Of a stretch of 64,000 bases of DNA, positions 11,033-20,215 are shown piece after piece (position 1 is the first letter of the stretch; each line of letters begins with the position of its first letter). A program made the translations under genes and the position numbers. This DNA is from Sphingobium arseniciresistens (lineage in GTDB: Bacteria > Pseudomonadota > Alphaproteobacteria > Sphingomonadales > Sphingomonadaceae), in contig JARFNK010000011.1 in the NCBI GenBank assembly GCA_029167225.1, forward strand, positions 62,001-126,000, written 5' to 3'. The notes under the pieces were generated by a model. It was not told the origin of the DNA and made no database searches. It worked only from the letters and a program-made list of their open reading frames with translations.

Positions 11033-12337
11033 TTATCGTGGGTGCTCCAGAGACTCTCGAAAGTCCGGGTGCGCGATGGCGATGAGGGCGCGGGCCCGTT
11101 CGCTGACACTCTTGCCCTTGAGGTCTACCCAGCCATGTTCGGTGACGACGATGTGGGTGTCATTGCGCGGCGTCGTCACCGGCCCGGACAAAGCCGGGAC
11201 GATGCGCGACACCGTGCCGCGAGCAGCCGTGGAATGGCAGGCGATGATGGACCGGCCTCCCCTGGACGCATAAGCGCCGCGAACGAAGTCCAGTTGTCCC
11301 CCGGCGGCACTGAACTGGCGCCCGTTCATGAACTCCGAATTGCACGCGCCTTCCAGGTCGACCTGCAGGGTGGCGTTGACAGAGACCATCCGGTCGTTGC
11401 GGGCGATTACCGCCGGGTCGTTCACATAATCGACCGGGTGGGCCTCCAGCAGGGGATTGCCGTCGATATAGTCGTAGAGCGGCGCATCGCCCATCGCGAA
11501 GGTGAAGACCGAACGACCGGCATGCTGCTGCTTGCGGCTGTTATCCACGACCCCGAGGCGCATGAGCTCCGCCATGCCGGGGGTCATCAATTCGGTATGG
11601 ATGCCCAGATGCCGATGGCCGCGCAGAGCCGAGCAGACCGCGTCGGGCAAAGCCCCGATACCCATCTGGAGACAGGCGCCGTCCTCGACCAGTCCCGCGA
11701 TGATCTTTGCGATCGCCAGATCTTCTGCGCCGGGGCTCGCCTCCGGCAGCGCGAGCAAAGGCGCGGCATGCTCGACCAGCGCCGTCACCTGCGAGACATG
11801 GATCACGCAATTGCCCTGGACCCGCGGCATGTGCGGATTGACCTCCAGAATGACGCGACGCGCAGATCGGGATACGGCAAGGGCGTAGTCGGTGTTGGTC
11901 CCGAAGCTGAAATTGCCGTCCTCATCCATCGGCGATACGGTGATGAGGAGCGTGTCGACGCCGATATGCTCCGTAAGCATGCGCGGCACCTGACTGAACG
12001 CGACCGGGATCACCTCGACCAAAGGAACGTTCTCGCGAAGGCCGATCGCATCAAGAGCGCGTTCCACTCCGCTGTGGAACAGGCTGACGGGCCGGATGCG
12101 ATCACGCAGTTCGTAACGCAGCACGGTCTCGCCGGCGATGGCGGTGGCGAGCATGTAATAGAGCGAAATGTCCGAGACTTCGCCCGCGCCGGCTCGCTGG
12201 GCCAATGCCTCCAGAAGCGCCGGGGGTTGGGAGACGCCGAGCCCCATCGCGACCTTCGAACCCGACGGGATCAGAGCCGCCGCCTGGCCGGGGGAAATGC
12301 GCTTGCTGGTGTAAAGGGACGCGAAGAGATCGCTCAT
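11033..12337 (-). CDS. 4-hydroxybutyrate CoA-transferase-like / acetyl-CoA hydrolase
   Basis: 434 aa when started at ATG 12337, which overlaps the acyl-CoA dehydrogenase stop by four bases (ATGA); a longer open frame to 12619 runs inside that gene and is not used. N-terminal CoA-transferase half with AMGLGVSQPPALLEAL, C-terminal half with GIGALPDAV and HTELMTPGM, where glutamate 249 is the expected catalytic residue. Length and motifs fit the AbfT/Cat2-like branch that transfers CoA between acetyl-CoA and hydroxy or short-chain acids. Acid substrate is not determinable from the sequence. Confidence 0.82.
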   Translation of the reverse strand: MSDLFASLYTSKRISPGQAAALIPSGSKVAMGLGVSQPPALLEALAQRAGAGEVSDISLYYMLATAIAGETVLRYELRDRIRPVSLFHSGVERALDAIGLRENVPLVEVIPVAFSQVPRMLTEHIGVDTLLITVSPMDEDGNFSFGTNTDYALAVSRSARRVILEVNPHMPRVQGNCVIHVSQVTALVEHAAPLLALPEASPGAEDLAIAKIIAGLVEDGACLQMGIGALPDAVCSALRGHRHLGIHTELMTPGMAELMRLGVVDNSRKQQHAGRSVFTFAMGDAPLYDYIDGNPLLEAHPVDYVNDPAVIARNDRMVSVNATLQVDLEGACNSEFMNGRQFSAAGGQLDFVRGAYASRGGRSIIACHSTAARGTVSRIVPALSGPVTTPRNDTHIVVTEHGWVDLKGKSVSERARALIAIAHPDFRESLEHPR

Positions 12338-14079
12338 GCCGCCAGTTCCCCAGCGGTCAGGGCATAAAGCGGGGCTGCGCCCGCCAGCGCGGCGGACTTC
12401 AGGCCTGTCGCTTCGGGCACGATCTGGTCGAGATGGAAGCGGGCTGCGGCGATCTTCGACTTGAGGAAGGCGGGATTGCCTTCGCCTTTGACCATCAGGG
12501 CCGCGGCAACCCCGGCTTGCCGGGCCATCAGCCAGCCACAGGTCAGCGTCGCCAGCATGGTCAGGAAGGAATAGCTTCCGGCCAGGCGGTCGTTCACGCT
12601 CGCCTCGTTCAGCATCCATGCGGCGATCTGCTCGACGGCATCGGCCAGAGTGGCAAGCGTGATCTCATCACCGATTTCCGCACGGATGTCGGCAACCAGC
12701 GCCCGCAGCGCCGCGCCGCCATCACCGGTCAGCTTGCGCCCCACCAGATCGGCGGCCTGGATACCGTTCGTGCCTTCATAGATCGGGGTGATGCGGGCAT
12801 CGCGGTAATGCTGGGCGGCGCCAGTCTCCTCTATGAAGCCCATGCCGCCATGCACCTGCACGCCCAGCGACGCGACCTCGCAGCCGATGTCGGTGCCATG
12901 CGCCTTGACGAGAGGCGTCACCAGATCGACCCGCGCCTTTGCCGCCGCGTCCCCCATATGCGCGCGGTCGACCTGACCGGCCGCATAATAGAGCAGCGCA
13001 CGGGCGGCCTGGGTCTGCGCTTTCATCCGCAGGAGCATCCGGCGCACGTCGGGATGCTCGATGATGGCGACTGAAGCCTTGCCCGAACTGCCGTCGGCAC
13101 TCGGCGACTGGATGCGGTCACGGGCATAGGCGATCGCCAGCTGGGTCGCGCGCTCGGCCACCTGGACGCCCTGGTTGCCGACATTGATCCGCGCGTTGTT
13201 CATCATCGTGAACATCGCTCTGATCCCGGCGCCTTCGGGGCCGACCAGTTCGCCGACACAATCGTCATTGTCGCCATAGGACATGACACAGGTGGGGGAT
13301 GCGTGGATGCCCAGCTTATGTTCGATAGACACACAATGGACGTCGTTCAGCACGCCGGGTTCGCCAGCTTCGTCCAGTCGGTATTTGGGGACGAGGAACA
13401 GCGAAAGGCCTTTGGTGCCCTCTGGTGCGCCGGGTGTGCGGGCCAGCACCAGATGGACGATATTGTCGGCCAGGTCATGTTCGCCGAAGGTGATGAAGAT
13501 CTTCTGCCCTTTGACTCGCCAGGTGCCGTCCGGTGCCTGCGTGGCGGTGGTGCGTATCGCGCCCACGTCCGAACCGGCCTGGGGTTCGGTCAGGTTCATG
13601 GTCCCCGGCCACTCTCCCGTGATCAGCTTGGGCAGCCAGGCGGCCTGCTGCTGCGGGTTGCCATGGGCGACCAGCGATTCGATCGCGCCGGGGGTCAGCA
13701 TGTTGACCAGGGAGAAACCCATATTGGCCGTGCCCAGGTCCTCCATGACCACAGTCGCCAGCGAAAAGGGTAGCCCCTGTCCGCCGAACGCTACCGGGCC
13801 TGCGAGCGTGCCCCAGCCATTGGCCACAAAGGCCCGATAGGCTGCCCGGAAGCCATCCGGCATGGTGACGACACCATTGTCCCATCGCGCTCCGACCGTG
13901 TCCCCTGAACGCAGCAGGGGCGCATACTCCCCCTCGGCGAAGGCAGCAGCGCCCTCCACGATCGCATCGACCATGTCTTCACTGGTCGCTGAAAAACGCG
14001 GATCGGCGCCAATCTCGCCAATCCGCGCGATGTGGGCAAGCACAAAGCGCTGTTCATCAACGGGAGCCGCGTAGGTCAT
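12334..14079 (-). CDS. Acyl-CoA dehydrogenase (long form with C-terminal domain)
   Basis: 581 aa: N-terminal helical domain, beta domain with MNLTEPQAGSDVGAIRT (FAD/acyl-CoA binding), C-terminal helical bundle with GGMGFIEETGAAQHYRDARI and IYEGTNGIQ, whose glutamate is the usual catalytic base, followed by the extra ~120-residue C-terminal domain of the DmdC-like/long ACAD branch. FAD-dependent oxidation of an acyl-CoA to the enoyl-CoA with electrons to ETF. First gene of the run with two CoA-transferases, suggesting activation and oxidation of one organic acid. The ATG at 14079 has GAAGAGGAT upstream. Confidence 0.9.
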   Translation of the reverse strand: MTYAAPVDEQRFVLAHIARIGEIGADPRFSATSEDMVDAIVEGAAAFAEGEYAPLLRSGDTVGARWDNGVVTMPDGFRAAYRAFVANGWGTLAGPVAFGGQGLPFSLATVVMEDLGTANMGFSLVNMLTPGAIESLVAHGNPQQQAAWLPKLITGEWPGTMNLTEPQAGSDVGAIRTTATQAPDGTWRVKGQKIFITFGEHDLADNIVHLVLARTPGAPEGTKGLSLFLVPKYRLDEAGEPGVLNDVHCVSIEHKLGIHASPTCVMSYGDNDDCVGELVGPEGAGIRAMFTMMNNARINVGNQGVQVAERATQLAIAYARDRIQSPSADGSSGKASVAIIEHPDVRRMLLRMKAQTQAARALLYYAAGQVDRAHMGDAAAKARVDLVTPLVKAHGTDIGCEVASLGVQVHGGMGFIEETGAAQHYRDARITPIYEGTNGIQAADLVGRKLTGDGGAALRALVADIRAEIGDEITLATLADAVEQIAAWMLNEASVNDRLAGSYSFLTMLATLTCGWLMARQAGVAAALMVKGEGNPAFLKSKIAAARFHLDQIVPEATGLKSAALAGAAPLYALTAGELAA

Positions 14080-14182
14080 GAAATCCTCTTCCAGATATAG
14101 GCTTCAAGGTTCCTCTTTCGAGGCGGTGTCTTCCTAGATATTGATGTCGTGCTGCCGCCTTGAGTTGGCTTCACCCCTCCGG

Positions 14183-14638
14183 CTACTCGAGGTCGGATGG
14201 CTCACTCATCCTGTTTTCGAGAATCCTGAAAATGCGCTGGGCCGCTTCGATGTCTTCGTCGGGAACGCCTGCCAGCAGCGTGCGGCGCTGCCGCGCGAAC
14301 CGGGCTTCGACATCCGCTGCAACCCGCCGCCCCGCGATGGTCAAATACAGATTCCTGGCGCGCCGGTCGGCCGCATCTTCGACCCTCTCCACGAGGCCGA
14401 GCGCACATAGCCTGTCCAGTTGACGAACGAGGGCAGGACCTTCCACGCCCAGAGCTTGCGCCAGACTTCCCTGGCGCGTCCCCTCTCCCATGCGGCTCAA
14501 TATCGCGAGTGGAATAGCGCTCGAACCCGACAATCCCAGGTCATCGACGACCTTGTCGAGTTGCCGAGAGTAATGCCGCCCCAACAATATCAGTCCGGTC
14601 GTCAACTGCTGCTCGCTCAGGGTGCGCTTGTCTGCCAT
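14183..14638 (-). CDS. MarR-family transcriptional regulator
   Basis: 151 aa winged-helix protein. The helix-turn-helix region 'GSLAQALGVEGPALVRQLD' and the wing 'VERVEDAADRRARNLYLT' are typical of MarR. The arginine-rich wing and short length fit a dimeric repressor of small-molecule response genes. It lies between usp-adh and the acyl-CoA dehydrogenase operon, both on the same strand, and is separated from the latter by about 100 bp, so it may control that operon. An AT-rich imperfect inverted repeat sits immediately upstream of its own start (14645-14666), pointing to autoregulation. Confidence 0.85.
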   Translation of the reverse strand: MADKRTLSEQQLTTGLILLGRHYSRQLDKVVDDLGLSGSSAIPLAILSRMGEGTRQGSLAQALGVEGPALVRQLDRLCALGLVERVEDAADRRARNLYLTIAGRRVAADVEARFARQRRTLLAGVPDEDIEAAQRIFRILENRMSEPSDLE

Positions 14639-14644
14639 GTCAGA

Positions 14645-14666
14645 TTGATAACGTGATAATTATTAA
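14645..14666. promoter_or_regulatory. Candidate MarR operator
   Basis: TTGATAA, eight bases, TTATTAA: an imperfect inverted repeat (6 of 7 pairs) in a strikingly AT-rich patch directly before the marR start codon, in an otherwise GC-rich region. Placement suggests autorepression. Confidence 0.4.
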
Positions 14667-14783
14667 CCTGCAATCTATTGTCGCGCAGGAATTTTGGCCA
14701 GCCGAGCCGTGCTATCTCTTCAGTACGAAGGACACTCGTTGTCCGGTTGACCCGAGTAACCGGATCAATCGTGCGGCGCCTGT

Positions 14784-15815
14784 TCATGCTGTCAGATCGA
14801 GAACGACGCGGCCCTCGATCTGACCTTTGTGCATGCGCTCGAACACGGTGTTGATGTCCGACAAGCCGGCCGTCTCCACCGTCGCTCGAACCTTGCCCTG
14901 CGCCGCAAAATCGATGGATTCCTGCAGGTCGAGCCGTGTTCCAACGATCGAGCCACGCACGGTGATGCCGTTCAGCACCATGCCGAAGATGTTGAGCGGG
15001 AAATCTCCCGGTGGCAGGCCGTTCAGCGCGACCGTGCCGCCGCGGGCGACGACGCCAACGGCCTGCGCAAAGGCCTTTTCGCTGACCGCCGTCACGAGCA
15101 CGCCGTTCACGCCCCCGCCGGTTTCGCGCTTGATGACCTCAGCCGGGTCTTCGTTGCGGGCATTGACGGTGATGGTCGCGCCAAGCCGCCGGGCAAGATC
15201 GAGCTTGGCGTCATCGATGTCGATCGCCGCCACATTAAGCCCCATCGCCTTGGCATATTGCACGGCCATGTGGCCCAGCCCACCGATGCCGCTGATCGCG
15301 ACATAGTCGCCGGGCTTGGTATCGGTCATCTTCAGCCCCTTGTAGACCGTGACGCCGGCGCACAGGATCGGGGCGATCTCGATGAAGCTGATGTTCGGGG
15401 GCAGATGGCCGACATAATTTGGGTCGGCGACGACATAGTCGGCAAAGCCGCCATTGACGGAATAGCCGGTATTGAGCTGGGTTTCGCACAGCGTCTCCCA
15501 GCCGCCCAGGCAGTGGACGCAATGACCGCAAGCACTGTAGAGCCAGGGGACGCCCACCCGGTCGCCCTCCTTGATATGGGTCACGCCCGCGCCAACCTGC
15601 GATACGAAGCCCACGCCCTCATGGCCGGGGATGAAGGGCGGATTGGGCTTTACGGGCCAATCGCCTTCGGCGGCGTGGAGATCGGTATGGCAAACGCCGG
15701 AGGCCTGGATGGCGACCTGGATCTGCCCTGGACCGGCTTGGGGTACGGGCACCTCGTCGATGGTCAGCGGCTCGCCGAATTGGCGGACGACCGCCGCCTT
15801 CATGGTCTTGGGCAT
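14784..15815 (-). CDS. adhP: Zn-dependent alcohol dehydrogenase (AdhP type)
   Basis: 343 aa from ATG 15815, which has AAAGGAAC upstream. Medium-chain dehydrogenase: catalytic zinc ligands in GVCHTDLH and IPGHEGVG, structural zinc cysteines in [15 protein letters not shown], Rossmann motif [11 protein letters not shown], and '[15 protein letters not shown]' with the acidic residue preferring NAD+. Closely AdhP-like, the propanol-preferring ethanol dehydrogenase. Follows a usp by 54 bp in the same direction; likely cotranscribed and used for fermentative redox balance. Substrate preference is inferred. Confidence 0.9.
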   Translation of the reverse strand: MPKTMKAAVVRQFGEPLTIDEVPVPQAGPGQIQVAIQASGVCHTDLHAAEGDWPVKPNPPFIPGHEGVGFVSQVGAGVTHIKEGDRVGVPWLYSACGHCVHCLGGWETLCETQLNTGYSVNGGFADYVVADPNYVGHLPPNISFIEIAPILCAGVTVYKGLKMTDTKPGDYVAISGIGGLGHMAVQYAKAMGLNVAAIDIDDAKLDLARRLGATITVNARNEDPAEVIKRETGGGVNGVLVTAVSEKAFAQAVGVVARGGTVALNGLPPGDFPLNIFGMVLNGITVRGSIVGTRLDLQESIDFAAQGKVRATVETAGLSDINTVFERMHKGQIEGRVVLDLTA

Positions 15816-15869
15816 TGGGTGTTCCTTTCGGAGGGAATGGCCCCGCCTCAAGCGGCGAGGGCAAAATTA

Positions 15870-16673
15870 TCAGTGGCCGAGAATGAGCGGCAGCTTGCTG
15901 GTGCTCAGCATTCGGCGTGTCACGCCACCGAAGAGGGCTTCGACGAGCCGGTTGTGGCTAAAAGCGCCCATGAGGCAGTACCTTGCCTCCGATGCGGCGC
16001 ATTCCTCAGCGATTATATCGTCGGCATGCCGGTGCTTGCCGGCGACGCGCCTGATCGTGGCATGGATGTCGTGGCGTGAAAGATAGGCGGCCGCCTCTTC
16101 CGCGGGAACTCCTTCGCCTCCATCATCGATCGTCAAGAGCTGGATCGCCTCGGCGAGCTTGAGGAGGGGTACGCAGGCGCGCATCGTGGCCATCACCGGA
16201 TCCGAGCCGTCCCAAGCGATCAGTGCGCGGCCTGTGACGTCGAGGCTTCGGACATTGTCGGGCACAGCGACCACCGGTGTCCCGGAGCGGACGGCGATCG
16301 ATGCGGTGACGCCGCGCATGTCCGGCTCTGGAAAGACATCGAGCTTGCGATTGACGACGATGAGGTCGGCAAGTCCAGCCGCACGGGTAACGCATTCCGC
16401 GAGACCGCCGCTGCTCTCGATCCAGTCCCATGGCACGCCTTCATGGGCCAGCCTCGCCTCGAGCGTCACGCGATTGGCGGCTTCCCGCTCCCGCTCGTCG
16501 GCCATCAGCATTGCGGTTGCGGCGCCACCCGAATAATCGCCCGCGATCACCTGCACCTGCGCGACGTCGAGACAGGTCAGATGGCCTTCAAGCGCGCGGG
16601 TGATGTCGAGCGCGGTCTGGAACCGTGCCTCCTGTCCCGCGTCGTCGTGCACGAGGAGCAATATGTTCTTCAA
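15870..16673 (-). CDS. Universal stress protein, tandem UspA domains (TTG start)
   Basis: 267 aa from TTG at 16673, preceded by GGAGG six bases upstream; this start aligns exactly with MKNILLLVHDD of the paralogue at 4731-5525, whereas the longer open frame adds eight unconserved residues. Two Usp domains; the C-terminal loop is MGAFSHNRLVEALFGGVTR, where the usual GxxG glycine pattern is partly altered (AFSHN). Leads the usp-adhP pair. A candidate FixJ-type box lies 72-85 bp upstream. Confidence 0.87.
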   Translation of the reverse strand: MKNILLLVHDDAGQEARFQTALDITRALEGHLTCLDVAQVQVIAGDYSGGAATAMLMADEREREAANRVTLEARLAHEGVPWDWIESSGGLAECVTRAAGLADLIVVNRKLDVFPEPDMRGVTASIAVRSGTPVVAVPDNVRSLDVTGRALIAWDGSDPVMATMRACVPLLKLAEAIQLLTIDDGGEGVPAEEAAAYLSRHDIHATIRRVAGKHRHADDIIAEECAASEARYCLMGAFSHNRLVEALFGGVTRRMLSTSKLPLILGH

Positions 16674-16744
16674 TTCCCGCCTCCATCCACGCGGCACCTG
16701 CGTTTCATTGACATGACTATGCGCGTCTCTTTGACCCGATAATT

Positions 16745-16758
16745 AGTAAGTCTACGCA
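16745..16758 (-). promoter_or_regulatory. Candidate FixJ-type box upstream of usp-adhP
   Basis: Gene-strand TGCGTAGACTTACT, sharing TGCGTAGA with the box at 55034; the CCCC part is replaced. Lies 72-85 bp before the TTG start at 16673. Confidence 0.42.
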
Positions 16759-16793
16759 TCTTCAGGGCAGCAGAAGCCTGCGTTATGAGAGCG

Positions 16794-17444
16794 CTACAGG
16801 ACGACGATGTGATCCTCGACGATGGTGACGCCCGGCGCGGCCCAGGCCGCTCGCTCGGCGATCTGCCGTTCACTCCATGCGCGGACCTTGCCGCCCAAGG
16901 TGACCTTGCTTCCGTCGGTGATCACCGTGACCGACGCGGCATCGAGATCGGCGTTCCGCTTGAATGCCGCGACGATCAATTCCTTGACGTTGGTGGCGGT
17001 CGGCACCTTGCGCAGTTCGAGCAGATTGCTGACCCCGGTGACGCCGTGGATCTTGCTCGCGGCCTTCCGCGCCTCGTTCATCTGATAATACCAGTCTACC
17101 GTGCCGGTGAGTGTCACCCGTCCATGCTCGACCTTGACCGCAATCTTGTCGTGGGGAATCGCCGCCGACCATTCGAACAGATCGAGAATGCGCCGGGCGA
17201 TCTCGTGGTCGGCCGTCTTCGGCTGTGAAGCCAGACGCACGGTGATTTCCTCCGCGATGGCCTTGACCCCTGCAACGCGGCGGGCGGCCTTTTCGGCAGC
17301 CATTTTCTGGGTAAAGCTTTTGACGAAGCCCGACAGGGTCACCACGCCATCGGTAACCGCGACGCCGATGTCGGCGTGGTCGATGCTGGGTTCCCATTCA
17401 AGCTCGGCAAGCACATCATGCTGCAATTGGGCGTCGTTGTTCAT
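16794..17444 (-). CDS. Triple BON-domain protein
   Basis: 216 aa from ATG 17444 (GGAGGAGA upstream); the open frame continues upstream but lies inside the histidine kinase gene. Three BON domains at about 4-70, 77-145 and 150-215, each with the 'V-x-G-x-V-T-L-x-G' core (GVVTLSGFV, GRVTLTGTV, SKVTLGGKV). No signal peptide, so probably cytoplasmic, unlike OsmY. BON domains bind phospholipids or small molecules; role here unknown. Its start overlaps the end of the upstream kinase gene by 29 bases. A divergently oriented paralogue of identical length is at 18479. Confidence 0.85.
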   Translation of the reverse strand: MNNDAQLQHDVLAELEWEPSIDHADIGVAVTDGVVTLSGFVKSFTQKMAAEKAARRVAGVKAIAEEITVRLASQPKTADHEIARRILDLFEWSAAIPHDKIAVKVEHGRVTLTGTVDWYYQMNEARKAASKIHGVTGVSNLLELRKVPTATNVKELIVAAFKRNADLDAASVTVITDGSKVTLGGKVRAWSERQIAERAAWAAPGVTIVEDHIVVL

Positions 17445-18183
17445 CGCTGATCTCCTCCGTATCGCACTGCATTTTTGCGGGTGTGTCTGCGGTTGCGGCG
17501 CCGGTGATGTCGGTGCCAAGCGGCAAGGTGACACAGACAATGGTGCCCTGGGCCTTGCGGCTGCGGATGCGCAGATTGCCTTGGGCATTCATCGCGAAAT
17601 GTCCAATACGCGCAAGGCCGGTGCCGTTCGCAGCTGGCTTGTCGGCGGGCGTCAAAGCCCGAGCAAGCTCGACCTTGGTCATGCCATTTCCATTGTCTGC
17701 GACGATGAGCTGTGCGAAGCGCCCTGCGGATTTGGTGCGGATCAAAATCGCGCCCGAGCCGACCACGGCCGAACAGGCGTTGGAAACCAGTTCCAGTACC
17801 GCCGCATCGAGGCCCGCAAGATCGAGCCGTACCGGCAGTGGGGCCGTGCATGGCTTGAAGCTGATCTCGATTTGCCCGTTACCGTGGGCGCGGAGAAGCG
17901 GCTCGAGGCCGCGCAGATGCGCATTGAGATCAACAGACGCTCCAGGGTTCGGCACGGCTTGCGAAAGCATTGCGGTGGTGAGCCGATCACCCCGGAAGGC
18001 AGCGTCCTCGATCGCATCGAGCAGGAGGGTGCGGCGCTCGCCGGTGGGGTTGTCGTCCAGCATATGTCTGGCGGAGGCAACGATGCCAAACAGGTTGCGC
18101 AGATCGTGGATCGTCTCACGCAGCGTGACGTCGGTAACTGTGTGTGAAGCCCTCTGCATGGCGCACCTCTGATGACGCTGCAT
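17416..18183 (-). CDS. Sensorless histidine kinase (HisKA-like/HATPase)
   Basis: 255 aa, no membrane segment and no PAS/GAF sensor. A phospho-acceptor-like helix ETIHDLRNLFGIVASAR (about 23-39) is followed by an ATP-binding domain with N-box LELVSNACSA, G1 DNGNGM and G2 NGTGLARIG. The 'HDLRN' H-box resembles HWE/HPT-like kinases that regulate general stress signalling. The start could be ATG 18183 or ATG 18159, which has the better AGAGG site. Downstream and overlapping lies a triple-BON gene. It probably receives input from a partner protein; no dedicated response regulator is adjacent. Confidence 0.75.
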   Translation of the reverse strand: MQRHQRCAMQRASHTVTDVTLRETIHDLRNLFGIVASARHMLDDNPTGERRTLLLDAIEDAAFRGDRLTTAMLSQAVPNPGASVDLNAHLRGLEPLLRAHGNGQIEISFKPCTAPLPVRLDLAGLDAAVLELVSNACSAVVGSGAILIRTKSAGRFAQLIVADNGNGMTKVELARALTPADKPAANGTGLARIGHFAMNAQGNLRIRSRKAQGTIVCVTLPLGTDITGAATADTPAKMQCDTEEISDEQRRPIAA

Positions 18184-18207
18184 TTTTTCCGCGAACGCAG
18201 CGGGGTG

Positions 18208-18225
18208 AGTATCCGCAATGATACT
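18208..18225. promoter_or_regulatory. Perfect inverted repeat in kinase/BON divergent promoter
   Basis: AGTATC-N6-GATACT, arms perfect, 25-42 bp before the kinase start at 18183. Looks like a dimeric regulator site; regulator unknown. Confidence 0.35.
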
Positions 18226-18303
18226 TAAAGCGGGCGGAGCCGGCGCATCGAACCGCGGCGCCGCGACGATTTGAGAGCGCCCTGCCTGATGTCCATTTCG
18301 AGA

Positions 18304-18319
18304 TCCGTAAACTTACGGA
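18304..18319. promoter_or_regulatory. Palindromic TCCGTAA element upstream of BON gene
   Basis: TCCGTAA, AC, TTACGGA: seven-base perfect arms. The left arm (TCCGTAAA) matches the candidate FixJ-type half at 27283. It is 160-175 bp before the BON start at 18479, farther than the other boxes. Confidence 0.35.
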
Positions 18320-18478
18320 ATGCCGCTCATGTGCGTGACGCTAAGACTGCATCGCGACGGGCTCCGGGCAGTTAAAGGCGACTTTGCCCTGAGCTTGCCG
18401 CATCGGTTTATCCATCAATCCTCCGCCCAACCTAATGTCGAGACGTGCCGAGCGTTCAAAGACTTACGGAGAAACATC

Positions 18479-19129
18479 ATGTCCAAGGATCGTCATCTTC
18501 AGGAAAGCGTTCTCGCCGAGTTGACCTGGGAGCCCAGTGTCACCGCCGCCCATATCGGTGTTGCGGCTGACAATGGCGTGGTCACGCTGAGCGGCCACGT
18601 TACCAGTTTCGCCGAAAAGCATGCAGCGGAAGGCGCCGCCCGCAGGGTGAAGGGCGTCAAGGCCGTGGTCGAGGAAATCGAGGTTCGGCTGCCCGCCCAT
18701 GCAAAGCGTGAGGACGAGGAAATCGCGGCGGCTGCGGTTCATCGCCTCGCCTGGGATGTCTCGATTCCGCGCGATGCCATCAAGGTCCAGGTTGAGAAGG
18801 GATGGATCACGTTGACCGGCGAAGTCGATTGGCATTTCCAAAAGGAAAACGCCAAGCACGCCCTCCTGCGGCTACCGGGGGTGATCGGGATATCCGACAA
18901 GGTCACCATCAAGCGCAAAGTCGATGTGACCAACATCAGCGACGAGATCATGCATGCGCTGCATCGGTCATGGTATTTCGATCCCAAGACGGTCACGGTC
19001 AGCGCTCACGATGGCACGGTCGTGCTGGGAGGGACAGTCCCGTCTCCCCATGACAGGCAGGTAGCCGCCGCGACGGCGTGGGCCGCACCAGGCGTGACCG
19101 ACGTCCGCAACGAGATCATAGTCGCCTGA
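18479..19129 (+). CDS. Triple BON-domain protein
   Basis: 216 aa from ATG 18479 with ACGGAG seven bases upstream; the longer frame from 18320 is not supported by a ribosome site or by the paralogue. Three BON domains (about 4-70, 77-145, 150-215) with GVVTLSGHV, GWITLTGEV and GTVVLGGTV. Same length and opening as the protein at 16794-17444 on the other strand, so the pair arose by duplication around the kinase gene. No secretion signal. Likely a stress-induced cytoplasmic protein, function unknown. Confidence 0.86.
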   Translation: MSKDRHLQESVLAELTWEPSVTAAHIGVAADNGVVTLSGHVTSFAEKHAAEGAARRVKGVKAVVEEIEVRLPAHAKREDEEIAAAAVHRLAWDVSIPRDAIKVQVEKGWITLTGEVDWHFQKENAKHALLRLPGVIGISDKVTIKRKVDVTNISDEIMHALHRSWYFDPKTVTVSAHDGTVVLGGTVPSPHDRQVAAATAWAAPGVTDVRNEIIVA

Positions 19130-19172
19130 GATATCAAAAGCTGCTTGGTAGTCCGCGAGCAGGCAGACACGG

Positions 19173-19195
19173 CGGGCCGGTCGGGAGCCGGCCCG
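19173..19195. terminator. GC-rich stem-loop between convergent genes
   Basis: CGGGCCGG, seven-base loop, CCGGCCCG: a perfect eight-pair stem between the BON gene (ends 19129) and the alcohol dehydrogenase (ends 19202). No T-run follows, so it is a possible bidirectional terminator rather than a classical one. Confidence 0.45.
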
Positions 19196-19201
19196 GGCAT
19201 G

Positions 19202-20185
19202 CTATGGAACGAGGACGGCCGCGCCTTCGAACCGTCCTGCTCTAAGGTCGCTCAGCGCCTGGTTGGCCTGATCGAGAGGATAGCGGTTCGTATGTGTGAC
19301 GATGCCGATCCTCGGCGCCAGCCCGAGGAAGTCGAGACCATCCTGGCGCGTCAGGTTGGCGACCGACATGATCTGCCGTTCTCCCCATAGCAGATCATAG
19401 GGGAATCCCGGTATCTCGCTCATGTGGATGCCGGCGCACACGACGCGCCCACCTTTGCGCAGTGCTTTGAGGGCGGCTGGAACCAGCTCGCCGGAGGTCG
19501 CATAGATAATCGCGGCATCGAGAGGCTCGGGCGGTAGTTCGTCGGAGCCGCCTACCCAGGCGACACCGAGGGAACGGGCGAACGCCTGGGTGGTGACATC
19601 TCCGGGGCGGGTGAAGGCAAAAACGGAACGGCCCTGCCATCGGACCACCTGCGCGACGATATGCGCGGCGGCGCCAAACCCGTAGAGCCCGACCCGATGG
19701 CCTTCGCCGGCCATGACGAGAGAGCGCCATCCGATCAGGCCGGCGCACAGCAGAGGGGCCAGTGACACGTCGTCGCCGGCCTCGCCGAGCGGGAACGCAT
19801 AGCGGGCGTCGGCGATCGCCGCAGTCGCAAAGCCACCATCGCGCGTGAAACCGGTGAAGAGGGGGTGGTCGCAGAGGTTTTCGCGGCCCGCCGTACAATA
19901 GGAACACACTCCGCAACTATGGCCGAGCCAGGGAATCCCGACCCGGTCTCCCAATCCCAGTCCTTCCACACCTTCACCAATCGCATCGATGCGGCCGACG
20001 ATTTCATGACCGGGAATGATGGGAAGGACGGGGTTGGGTAGATCGCCATCGACAACATGGAGATCCGTCCGGCAGACAGCGCATGCGGAGACTTTGACAC
20101 GGATCTCTCCCGGTCCCGGCGAGCGGTCCGGAAGGGCGGTCCAGACGAGGGGCCGGCCAAGCTCGTTCAGCACCATTGCCTGCAT
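19202..20185 (-). CDS. Zinc-binding alcohol dehydrogenase family protein
   Basis: About 327 aa from ATG 20185; an upstream TTG at 20212 and a later ATG at 20176 are alternatives and none has a strong ribosome site. Zinc ligands in CAVCRTDLH and IPGHEIVG, structural cysteines in CGVCSYCTAGRENLC. The Rossmann loop reads LYGFGAAAHIVAQ instead of GxGxxG with a glycine third position, as in the 'alcohol dehydrogenase catalytic domain / zinc-binding' subgroup related to YogA/AdhA. Follows a usp by 30 bp, repeating the usp-adh pairing at 15-16.7 kb. Substrate not predictable. Confidence 0.85.
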   Translation of the reverse strand: MQAMVLNELGRPLVWTALPDRSPGPGEIRVKVSACAVCRTDLHVVDGDLPNPVLPIIPGHEIVGRIDAIGEGVEGLGLGDRVGIPWLGHSCGVCSYCTAGRENLCDHPLFTGFTRDGGFATAAIADARYAFPLGEAGDDVSLAPLLCAGLIGWRSLVMAGEGHRVGLYGFGAAAHIVAQVVRWQGRSVFAFTRPGDVTTQAFARSLGVAWVGGSDELPPEPLDAAIIYATSGELVPAALKALRKGGRVVCAGIHMSEIPGFPYDLLWGERQIMSVANLTRQDGLDFLGLAPRIGIVTHTNRYPLDQANQALSDLRAGRFEGAAVLVP

Positions 20186-20215
20186 GTCGAGATCAGACCT
20201 TCGGTAGCTCAATCA

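Noticed and set aside
14829-16079. 416-aa plus-strand frame opposite adhP/usp
   Set aside because: Spans two real minus-strand genes with zinc-ligand and Usp motifs; shadow.
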